Shown here: piece after piece, positions 7,333-12,425 of the stretch
Layout of the letters: each line of letters starts with the position of its first letter
How positions within the stretch are numbered: the stretch's first letter is position 1
Assembly (NCBI GenBank): GCA_030613345.1
Contig: JAUWMD010000045.1
Coordinates: forward strand, 1-12,425
Reading direction: 5' to 3'
DNA: 12,425 nucleotides
Source: Candidatus Krumholzibacteriota bacterium
Lineage (GTDB): Bacteria; Krumholzibacteriota; Krumholzibacteriia; Krumholzibacteriales; Krumholzibacteriaceae
Notes under the pieces: generated by a model
The model's input: only the letters and a program-made list of their open reading frames with translations
Told to the model about the DNA's origin: nothing
The model's database searches: none
Position numbers and translations under genes: made by a program

Positions 7333-8184
7333 ATGAAGAAGGAAGTACTGGGCAGGGGGCTCGAGGCCCTTCTCTCCCCCGACCTGAAGGAAAGCGTCTC
7401 CGAGACCGAGAGGGTCAATGAGCTCGACATCGGAAGCATTGACGCTAATCCAAACCAGCCGCGAGAGCGTTTCGACGAAGAACATCTGGGCGAGCTCGCC
7501 GAATCGATCAGAAAAAACGGAGTGCTGCAGCCGGTAGTCGTGCGCAGGGCAGGGGAGAGATATCAGCTCGTCATCGGCGAGAGAAGGCTCCGCGCGTCGA
7601 AGATGGCCGGCAGGACGACGATCCCCGCAATAGTCAGGGAGATAGGCGACGGCGATTCGCTCAAGTTCGCCCTGCTAGAGAACCTCCAGCGCGAGGACCT
7701 GACTCCGGTCGAGGAGGCCCGGGGATACGCCGCCCTGAGGGACGAGTTCGGCCTTTCCGTAAAGGATGTTGCCGGGATACTCGGCAAGGACAGGAGCACT
7801 GTGGCCAATACACTCAGGTTGCTGAAGCTGCCGGCACGGGTTATAGAGTTGCTCGAGCAGGGCAGACTGATGGCGGGGCATGCCAGGGCGATACTGTCCA
7901 TCGAGGGCGAAGAAAGGCAGGTCGAGTGGGCAGAGAGGGCGGCGTCACAGGGCTTTACCGTTCGCGACATCGAGGAGGCCGCACCCTCGAAGAAGGACAG
8001 GAAGAAAAGAAGGAGGAAGACCGATCCCCAGCTGGTCGCCATAGAGGAGCGGGCCGAGATGAGGTTCGGGACGAGGGTGAGGATCGTGCCGCGACGAAAG
8101 GGCGGAGTGATATCGATAGATTATTATTCGACCGGGGATCTGGAAGCGATACTCGAGAAGATGGGGGTGGATACGGAGCTGTAG
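7333..8184 (+). CDS. parB: Chromosome partitioning protein ParB (Spo0J), CTPase
   Basis: ParB, 283 residues, binds parS and spreads as a CTP-dependent DNA clamp. The N-terminal GRGLEALL (7-14) is the ParA-stimulating segment. The CTP-binding domain contains NPNQPRERF (39-47), NGVLQPVVVR, the GERR box (82-85) and ENLQRED (116-122). The parS-recognising helix-turn-helix is about 136-165 (LSVKDVAGILGKDRSTVANTLRLLKLP). A lysine/arginine-rich linker (about 219-230) leads to the C-terminal dimerisation domain (about 232-283, ending LEAILEKMGVDTEL). GGGAGG upstream of the ATG and the 1-bp gap to parA indicate co-expression. Cognate parS sites lie in the same window. Confidence 0.98.
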   Translation: MKKEVLGRGLEALLSPDLKESVSETERVNELDIGSIDANPNQPRERFDEEHLGELAESIRKNGVLQPVVVRRAGERYQLVIGERRLRASKMAGRTTIPAIVREIGDGDSLKFALLENLQREDLTPVEEARGYAALRDEFGLSVKDVAGILGKDRSTVANTLRLLKLPARVIELLEQGRLMAGHARAILSIEGEERQVEWAERAASQGFTVRDIEEAAPSKKDRKKRRRKTDPQLVAIEERAEMRFGTRVRIVPRRKGGVISIDYYSTGDLEAILEKMGVDTEL

Positions 8185-8217
8185 CGGGCCGGGAAGGCGC
8201 TGCCTCCGTGGACAGGG

Positions 8218-8997
8218 ATGAAGAAGGATACCTTTACCGTCATCATCGTTCCGCACGATCCGCAGAGGACGCGTAACTACAAGGTCCCGTACTGGCTCTT
8301 CTACGTCCTTGCCATCTTCGCAGGCATCGGCCTGGTGGCGGCGATCGTCTTCGTGACCACGTACAGCAGGCTGCTGCTGAAGGCGAGAGAGGCGGCAGTC
8401 CTGGCCGGGCAGGTAGAGGAGCTGACCATCAGAAACGAACAGATCGGCGAGATCGTGAGCAACCTTTCGGAACTTCACGCGATGGACCTGAAGCTGAGGC
8501 AGATGCTCGGCGTGGACATGGCGGAAGAAGACAGCCTTGCCATCAGCAGGACGCAGGAAACCGGCGGGCCGACCGAAACGGAGGTGCAGCGCGAGAAGGA
8601 GCAGATGCTCAGGTCGATTCCCAGCTTCTGGCCGGTGCGCGGGTACATCACGAAGGCGTACAACATTGCGACCGGGCCCGGCGACGCGGATTACCATCCC
8701 GGTATCGACCTCGGCGTCGAAAGGGGGACGCCCGTCAGGGCGGCGGCATCCGGCTACGTCGCCGAAGCGGGCTGGGACGACACTTACGGATATTTTGTAC
8801 GGATCGACCACGGCTACGGGATAAAAACCCTTTACGGGCACAACGACAGGCTGGTAGTAATGAGGGGCGAAAGAGTAGGCAGGGGGCAGACGATCGCCTA
8901 TTCCGGCAATACCGGTAGGAGTTCGGCGCCTCACCTGCACTTCGAGGTGATACAGGACAACGTTAATGTTGATCCGTTGAAATACCTCCTGAAATGA
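8218..8997 (+). CDS. Membrane-anchored M23 (LytM-type) peptidoglycan endopeptidase
   Basis: 259 residues. A cytoplasmic N-terminus of about 25 residues (MKKDTFTVIIVPHDPQRTRN...) is followed by one transmembrane helix (about 26-48), a periplasmic coiled-coil-like stretch (about 52-97) and a C-terminal M23 domain (about 135-259). Zinc ligands H160-x3-D164 and H241 of the HLH motif, plus H208 and H239, align with the active-site set of LytM, so an active peptidoglycan endopeptidase is expected. The cytosolic start resembles that of other bactofilin-linked M23 proteins. The gene is 33 bp after parB and 12 bp before a bactofilin gene, a pairing known from several bacteria where bactofilin positions or controls the hydrolase. 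No clear Shine-Dalgarno precedes the ATG (ACAGGG abuts it), so the start is less sure than the family. Confidence 0.94.
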   Translation: MKKDTFTVIIVPHDPQRTRNYKVPYWLFYVLAIFAGIGLVAAIVFVTTYSRLLLKAREAAVLAGQVEELTIRNEQIGEIVSNLSELHAMDLKLRQMLGVDMAEEDSLAISRTQETGGPTETEVQREKEQMLRSIPSFWPVRGYITKAYNIATGPGDADYHPGIDLGVERGTPVRAAASGYVAEAGWDDTYGYFVRIDHGYGIKTLYGHNDRLVVMRGERVGRGQTIAYSGNTGRSSAPHLHFEVIQDNVNVDPLKYLLK

Positions 8998-9009
8998 AGG
9001 TGGATTGTG

Positions 9010-9483
9010 ATGAAAAAGACAGCGAAGAAGGGCCACACAATGTTCGGGAAAGAAGGTGAGAGCATGGCTGACGAAGGAAAGATGAATTCGATTATCGGCA
9101 AGGGATGCAAGGTGACCGGGACGATAGACGTCCAGGACGGTACCCTCAGGATCGACGGGGATTTCGAAGGCAACGTCAACTGCCCCGGCGGCACCGTGGT
9201 GATCGGTAAGGGCGGAACGGTCAAGGCGGACATAAAGGTCTCGGGCGCGATTGTCGGCGGAACGGTTCACGGGAACATCGACGCGCGCGAGAAGATCGAG
9301 CTCCAGGCCGGATCGCGCCTCGAGGGCGATATCAAGACGAGAAGGCTCGTCATAGACGAGGGTGTGTTCTTCGAGGGCTCGTGCAGGATGAGCCCGGATG
9401 GCAAGCCCATCTCGACCCAGCCCGCTCCTCAGCCCGAGGCGAAGAAGGACGAGAAGGAAAAGACCGGCGCCTGGAACAAGTAG
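9010..9483 (+). CDS. Bactofilin (polymerising cytoskeletal protein)
   Basis: Bactofilins form nucleotide-independent filaments at the membrane and scaffold cell-wall enzymes or chromosome-segregation proteins. The core (about 26-127) is the family's short right-handed beta-helix: NSIIGKGCKVTGTI, then repeated hydrophobic strands with glycine turns (RIDGDFEGNV, VVIGKGGTVKADIKVSGAIVGGTVHGNI, SRLEGDI), closing FFEGSCRM. The tail (128-157) is rich in Pro, Lys and Glu. The start is ambiguous. ATG 9010 (157 aa) has AAGGTGG 6 bp upstream and is used here. GTG 9007 is adjacent. ATG 9040 gives the family-like beginning MFGKE, and ATG 9064 (MADEGKM) also has an AAGGTGAG close by. It is the last gene of the par operon, before a terminator. 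Confidence 0.95.
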   Translation: MKKTAKKGHTMFGKEGESMADEGKMNSIIGKGCKVTGTIDVQDGTLRIDGDFEGNVNCPGGTVVIGKGGTVKADIKVSGAIVGGTVHGNIDAREKIELQAGSRLEGDIKTRRLVIDEGVFFEGSCRMSPDGKPISTQPAPQPEAKKDEKEKTGAWNK

Positions 9484-9508
9484 CGTATCCGCCGCCGGAA
9501 CCCCGAAC

Positions 9509-9524
9509 CGCTTCACGTGAAACG
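9509..9524. promoter_or_regulatory. Degenerate parS-like site 3
   Basis: CGCTTCACGTGAAACG matches 13 of 16 positions of the parS consensus; the central TTCACGTGAA is intact, with one core arm changed (CTTCAC instead of TTTCAC). It lies 25 bp after the bactofilin stop and about 4.35 kb from sites 1 and 2. Its right end abuts a separate hairpin. ParB binding is plausible but probably weaker. Confidence 0.6.
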
Positions 9525-9543
9525 GGCGGAACGCATTCCGCCC
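9524..9543. repeat. Perfect inverted repeat next to the parS-like site
   Basis: GGGCGGAA-CGCA-TTCCGCCC, an 8-bp perfect stem with a 4-base loop. It shares its first base with the last base of the parS-like site. No T-run follows on either strand, so it is not an intrinsic terminator by itself. It could stabilise the 3' end of the operon transcript or be part of an extended ParB site. Confidence 0.6.
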
Positions 9544-9570
9544 GGAGCGGTGGGAATGTATATGGAAATA

Positions 9571-9599
9571 AAAAGGGGGCGCTCCGTGCGCCCCCTTTT
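9571..9599. terminator. Bidirectional intrinsic terminator between the bactofilin gene and hsp20
   Basis: AAAAGGGGGCGC (9571-9582), loop TCCGT, and GCGCCCCCTTTT (9588-9599): a perfect 12-bp stem with a GC-rich core and A/T ends, giving a U-run on both strands. It lies between convergent genes (bactofilin on plus, hsp20 on minus) and should end both transcripts. Confidence 0.9.
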
Positions 9600-9622
9600 C
9601 CGCCGATTGAAGTGGCCCGAAT

Positions 9623-10069
9623 CTACTTCACTTCGATCTTGATCTCTTTCGGCTTTTCGGGCTCGACCTTGCGAACGGCCAGCCTGAGGATACCGTCCGC
9701 GTACTCTGCCTCGATGTTGTCGGTCGTCACGCTCTCGGGGAGAGTGAAGGCTCTCTGGAAGGTGCCGTAGCTCCTCTCGCAGATGTGGTAGTTCGTACCC
9801 TCCTCTTCCTTCCCCGACTTTCTCTCGCCCTTGATAGTCAGGACGTTGTCGCGGACCTCGATATTGATCTCTTCCTTCTTCATGCCGGGGATTTCCGCAG
9901 TGATCTCGAACCTGTCCTCCAGTTCCTCGACGTTGACCCTCGGGGCCCAGTCGAAATTCTGAAGATCCAGATTCCTCCGGTCCGGCTCGAAAAACCCTTC
10001 GAACATCCTGTCGAAATAATTGTGATATACGGGAAGTCCGGTACTCGGTCTCCATCTTACCAGCCTCAT
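9623..10069 (-). CDS. Hsp20/alpha-crystallin family small heat-shock protein
   Basis: 148 residues encoded on the minus strand. Small heat-shock proteins are ATP-independent holdases that keep unfolding proteins soluble. The N-terminus MRLVRWRP and the segment YFDRMFEGFFEPD are typical of bacterial members. The alpha-crystallin domain (about 41-135) runs from WAPRVNVEELEDRFEITAEIPG through NVLTIKGER and YGTFQRAFTLPE to ADGILRLAVRK, the family's signature strand. The tail contains IKI (143-145), the IxI motif that docks neighbouring subunits in oligomers. ATG at 10069 is chosen because AGGAGG (10077-10082 in plus coordinates) stands close upstream; the frame stays open to 10183 without family-like sequence. 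It converges on the par operon across a shared terminator. Confidence 0.95.
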   Translation of the reverse strand: MRLVRWRPSTGLPVYHNYFDRMFEGFFEPDRRNLDLQNFDWAPRVNVEELEDRFEITAEIPGMKKEEINIEVRDNVLTIKGERKSGKEEEGTNYHICERSYGTFQRAFTLPESVTTDNIEAEYADGILRLAVRKVEPEKPKEIKIEVK

Positions 10070-10175
10070 CTCAACACCTCCTGCGTGATTTCCAGATTCT
10101 CCATCCGGGTTCGTATTCTGCTCATTCAATACGCAGTTTATGTGCCAGAACTGCCTGCCACGCCGTATACATATG

Positions 10176-10203
10176 ATTATCAATTGGATACAAGGATTGA
10201 CAA
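10176..10203 (-). promoter_or_regulatory. Probable hsp20 promoter
   Basis: Read on the minus strand: TTGTCA (10198-10203, 5 of 6 to TTGACA), a 16-bp spacer and GATAAT (10176-10181, 5 of 6 to TATAAT). A start near 10169 gives a leader of about 100 nt. No CIRCE element is present, and I see no clear sigma32-type promoter. Confidence 0.5.
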
Positions 10204-10215
10204 CCTCGATATAGA

Positions 10216-10242
10216 GAGGTTTCGGGATGATGACGAGACCTC
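10216..10242. repeat. 9-N9-9 inverted repeat upstream of the hsp20 promoter
   Basis: GAGGTTTCG (10216-10224) and CGAGACCTC (10234-10242) are inverted arms with a single mismatch (T/G, a wobble in RNA) around a 9-bp spacer. Arms and spacer have the same lengths as the HrcA operator CIRCE, but the sequence differs. It lies 12 bp behind the hsp20 -35, a position suited to an activator or remote repressor. Confidence 0.45.
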
Positions 10243-10255
10243 AGCATGACAAAAC

Positions 10256-10363
10256 CCTGCCAGTATATCGCCCGTGTCAGCGACAAAGCTGCCAATATGG
10301 CAGGTACCGCAATCCCGGTGCCGGGGAAATGAGGAGCATGCCCGGGTCAGGAGGTTGCTGACC
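10256..10363 (+). other. Candidate structured RNA / riboswitch-like element
   Basis: A closing stem GTCAGC (10276-10281) / GCTGAC (10357-10362) encloses CTGCC/GGCAG (10289-10293/10299-10303), ACCG/CGGT (10306-10309/10316-10319) and CCGGG/CCCGG (10321-10325/10341-10345). Alternatives exist: CCTGCCA/TGGCAGG (10256-10262/10298-10304), and GGTCAG/CTGACC (10345-10350/10358-10363), which competes with the closing stem. The motif GCGACAAAG (10280-10288 region), a later CGCAA and a GCCCGGGT before the closing strand occur in the same order as in c-di-GMP-I (GEMM) aptamers, but the GAAA tetraloop and the exact GGGACGCAAAGCC are absent. Strand assumed from the downstream gene. Speculative. Confidence 0.25.
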
Positions 10364-10432
10364 GACGCAAATGGCGAAAAACAATGGAACATATATCGTT
10401 TTTACCGTATAAAGTAATACAGATCATAAGAT

Positions 10433-10503
10433 CATGGAATACCATGTAGAGGTGGTTTACGGCACCGTACGTGCTGTGACACCGTTATCGGCCGCTGCGG
10501 CCG
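10433..10503 (+). repeat. Three hairpins in the leader of the S9 peptidase gene
   Basis: CATGG-AATA-CCATG (10433-10446); ACGGCAC-CGTAC-GTGCTGT (10459-10477, one G-U pair); CGGCCG-CTG-CGGCCG (10489-10503). The last ends 4 bp before the AAGGAGG Shine-Dalgarno. None has a T-run. They may affect stability or translation of the mRNA. Confidence 0.45.
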
Positions 10504-10518
10504 TCCGAAGGAGGAATA

Positions 10519-12399
10519 ATGAGACGCGCCACCCTGGTTATATTTCTGGTCGCACTGCATGCTCTGTCGGGGTGCTCGCGGGACGGCATCAGGCAGTACA
10601 CCATCGAACAGTTCAAGAACACGCTCGCCGTATCAGGCGGGTCTTTCTCTCACGACGAGACGAAGCTGCTGATCACTACCGACAGGACCGGGATAAGAAA
10701 CGCCTTCTCGATCCCCGTAGCCGGCGGCGAGATGAGACAGCTCACATTCTCGGATGACAACTCGGTGTTCGCGCTTTCGTACTTCCCCGAGGACGACAGG
10801 TTCCTCTGCCTTTCCGACCGCGAGGGGAACGAGCTGTATCACATCTTTCTCTACGACAGGGACGGGACGGTCACCGACCTGACTCCATATTCCGGCGCGC
10901 GCGCGGTCTTCTATGGATGGACGCACGACTTGGACGCGTTCCTCTTCGGCTCGAACAGGAGGGACGCGAAGTTCATGGACGTCTACCTGATGGACATCGA
11001 GACGATGACGCCGAAGATGATCTATCTCAACGATGCGGGCTACGATTTCGGATGGATGTCGAACGACATGACGTACATGTTGTTGTCAAAGACGAACACC
11101 ACCCACGATTCGGACATGTTTCTCTACGACCGGCAGAAGGGTGAGGTCAGGCACATCACGCCTCACGACGGGGACGTCAACTACGTGCCGATGGATTTCA
11201 GCAGCGACTCGCGCTACCTCTACTACCTAACGGACGACGGTGCGGAGTTCACCTACCTGTGCAGGTACGACATCGCGGGCGGCGGGAGCGAGGTGGTCGA
11301 GAAGGCCGACTGGGACATCAGCTACGCCTATTTCTCGTACAACGGCCGGTACGGGGTGACGGCGATAAACAACGATGCGAGGACAGAGATCAGGATATAC
11401 GACATGGAGAAAGGGCTGCGCGTAACCCTTCCCGAGCTTCCCGGCGGAGTAATCACGTCGGTGGGAATATCGAAGAGCGAGAAACTGATGAGGTTCTACG
11501 TCAACGGTTCGCGCTCTCCCAACAACCTCTACGTCTACGATTTCGCGACGGGACGGTACAGCAGGCTCACCGATACGCTCAACCCGGAGATCGATCCGGC
11601 GCACCTCGTCGACGCCGAGGTGGTGAGGTACGAGTCGTTCGACAGCCTCGAGATCCCTGCGATATACTACCGGCCGCACGGCATCGGGGCCGGTGAGAAG
11701 ATTGCGGCGGTGGTATGGGTGCACGGAGGGCCGGGCGGGCAGGCGCGTGTCGGCTACAGCTCGTTTGTCCAGTATCTCGTCAACCACGGGTACGCCGTGC
11801 TGGCCGTCAACAACAGGGGCAGCATGGGATACGGCAAGAGGTTCTACGGGCTCGACGACATGAGGCATGGTGAGGACGACCTGAGGGACTGCATCGAGGG
11901 GAAGAACTGGCTCGCCGCGACGGGGTACGTCGACCCGGAAAGAATCGCGATCGCGGGCGGAAGCTACGGCGGGTACATGGCGCTGGCCGCCCTGACATTC
12001 GCGCCGGAAGAGTTCGCGGCGGGCGTCGACATATTCGGGATCTCGAACTGGATCCGCACGCTGGAGAGCATACCGCCCTGGTGGGAGAATTACAGGAAGG
12101 CGCTCTACAGGGAACTCGGCAACCCGGAGACCGACCGAGAGTACCTGAGGAAGATATCGCCGCTGTTCCACGCGGACAATATCGTCAGGCCGCTGATGGT
12201 CCTCCAGGGCGCGAACGATCCGAGGATCCTGAAGATCGAGTCGGACGAGATCGTCGAGGCGGCGAGAAAGAACGGCGTTGATGTCGAGTATCTCGTCTTC
12301 GAAGACGAAGGTCACGGATTCATGAAGAAGGAAAACCAGATCGAGGGGTACAGGGCCATCCGGCTCTTCCTCGACAGGCATCTGAAAGGCGGGGATTGA
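10519..12399 (+). CDS. Lipoprotein S9-family (prolyl oligopeptidase-like) serine peptidase
   Basis: 626 residues. A lipoprotein signal peptide (MRRATLVIFLVALHALSGC) has lipobox LSGC with Cys19, so the enzyme is probably anchored outside the inner membrane. Residues about 35-350 form repeated beta-propeller-type blades with TolB/WD-like motifs (SFSHDETKLLITTD, FLYDRDGTVTDLTP, DFSSDSRYLYYLTDD), which in the family gate access to the active site. The C-terminal alpha/beta-hydrolase domain has HGGPGG (402-407, oxyanion region), nucleophile Ser482 in GGSYGGYMA, Asp567 in QGANDPRI and His599 in DEGHGF: a complete triad. The family cleaves short peptides; the exact specificity is unknown. AAGGAGG stands 4 bp before the ATG. 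It follows a structured leader and shows no operon link to hsp20. Most like family S9C (acylaminoacyl/dipeptidyl-peptidase type). Confidence 0.95.
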   Translation: MRRATLVIFLVALHALSGCSRDGIRQYTIEQFKNTLAVSGGSFSHDETKLLITTDRTGIRNAFSIPVAGGEMRQLTFSDDNSVFALSYFPEDDRFLCLSDREGNELYHIFLYDRDGTVTDLTPYSGARAVFYGWTHDLDAFLFGSNRRDAKFMDVYLMDIETMTPKMIYLNDAGYDFGWMSNDMTYMLLSKTNTTHDSDMFLYDRQKGEVRHITPHDGDVNYVPMDFSSDSRYLYYLTDDGAEFTYLCRYDIAGGGSEVVEKADWDISYAYFSYNGRYGVTAINNDARTEIRIYDMEKGLRVTLPELPGGVITSVGISKSEKLMRFYVNGSRSPNNLYVYDFATGRYSRLTDTLNPEIDPAHLVDAEVVRYESFDSLEIPAIYYRPHGIGAGEKIAAVVWVHGGPGGQARVGYSSFVQYLVNHGYAVLAVNNRGSMGYGKRFYGLDDMRHGEDDLRDCIEGKNWLAATGYVDPERIAIAGGSYGGYMALAALTFAPEEFAAGVDIFGISNWIRTLESIPPWWENYRKALYRELGNPETDREYLRKISPLFHADNIVRPLMVLQGANDPRILKIESDEIVEAARKNGVDVEYLVFEDEGHGFMKKENQIEGYRAIRLFLDRHLKGGD

Positions 12400-12406
12400 G
12401 TCAGCC

Positions 12407-12425
12407 ATGAACAACATCGATGACA
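12407..12425 (+). CDS. Possible start of a downstream gene, truncated by the window end
   Basis: ATG-AAC-AAC-ATC-GAT-GAC begins 7 bp after the S9 peptidase stop and stays open to the end (MNNIDD...). There is no clear Shine-Dalgarno. Too short to identify; listed because the spacing suits an operon continuation. Confidence 0.3.

Larger units (their letters stand above)
10070..10518. other. 449-bp divergent intergenic region without a convincing gene
   Basis: It lies between hsp20 (minus) and the S9 peptidase gene (plus). Open frames crossing it have no recognisable domains or plausible starts. It holds a likely hsp20 promoter (10176-10203), a 9-N9-9 dyad (10216-10242), a block of mutually exclusive stems (10256-10363), and a TATAAA box (10408-10413) with a poor -35. 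A direct repeat GATCAT-aa-GATCAT (10422-10435) and three hairpins (10433-10503) follow, before the Shine-Dalgarno at 10508-10514. Confidence 0.6.

Noticed and set aside
7945..9516. 523-codon minus-strand open frame opposite parB, M23 and bactofilin genes
   Set aside because: It is antisense to three genes with clear domains, has low-complexity content and no recognisable motif. Long antisense frames are expected from the codon bias here.
9524..9543. Hairpin as an intrinsic terminator of the bactofilin gene
   Set aside because: No T-run on either side; a far better terminator lies 28 bp further on.
10216..10242. The 9-N9-9 dyad as a CIRCE/HrcA operator
   Set aside because: The arms do not match TTAGCACTC/GAGTGCTAA; only the geometry is shared.
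10434..10757. 107-codon plus-strand frame overlapping the start of the S9 peptidase gene
   Set aside because: Out of frame with the peptidase, no Shine-Dalgarno, and it reads through the leader hairpins and the signal-peptide region; a shadow frame.
11227..12417. 396-codon minus-strand open frame opposite the S9 peptidase
   Set aside because: Antisense to a peptidase with a complete catalytic triad; no recognisable domain in the antisense product.
1..12425. CRISPR arrays, tRNA or rRNA genes, insertion sequences, prophage or defence genes
   Set aside because: No spaced direct repeats, cloverleaf-like sequence, transposase motifs or terminal inverted repeats were seen on either strand.

Overview
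The window looks like a chromosomal, probably origin-proximal segment of a diderm (Gram-negative-type) bacterium of moderately high GC. Two predicted lipoproteins with lipoboxes, a bactofilin, a membrane-anchored M23 peptidase and the gene order yidC-jag-mnmE-mnmG-rsmG-(parS)-parA-parB support this; that order is the classic neighbourhood of the bacterial replication origin. Coding is unusually rich in AGG/AGA arginine and ATA isoleucine codons for a GC-rich genome. I cannot name the lineage from sequence alone; an uncultured, deeply branching phylum is plausible but is only inference.

Layout. Positions 1-5124 (plus strand) hold the origin-side housekeeping cluster: the 3' part of yidC (membrane insertase), jag/khpB (KH-R3H RNA-binding protein), mnmE and mnmG (partners in tRNA wobble-uridine modification) and rsmG (16S rRNA methyltransferase). 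TATAAT boxes lie in front of jag and mnmG, and a perfect DnaA box, TTATCCACA, lies between mnmE and mnmG. Positions 5125-5266 hold two tandem parS sites and a good sigma70-type promoter.

Positions 5267-9483 look like one five-gene operon: a PKD-like/beta-helix lipoprotein, parA, parB, a single-span M23 (LytM) peptidase and a bactofilin. Gaps are 25, 1, 33 and 12 bp. A third, degenerate parS-like site follows the bactofilin, then a bidirectional terminator (9571-9599). The unit ties chromosome segregation (ParABS) to a cytoskeletal scaffold (bactofilin) and a cell-wall hydrolase. It is bracketed by parS-type palindromes and carries an extra lipoprotein of unknown role. This is the most interesting system in the window.

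On the minus strand, 9623-10069 encodes an Hsp20-type small heat-shock protein with a strong Shine-Dalgarno and a recognisable promoter. The 449-bp divergent gap that follows (10070-10518) has no convincing gene but is dense in inverted repeats. These include a 9-N9-9 dyad behind the hsp20 promoter, a multi-stem block with some resemblance in motif order to c-di-GMP-I (GEMM) riboswitches, and three short hairpins in the leader of the next gene. Positions 10519-12399 encode a lipoprotein S9-family (prolyl-oligopeptidase-like) serine peptidase with an intact catalytic triad. A possible new gene starts at 12407 and runs off the end.
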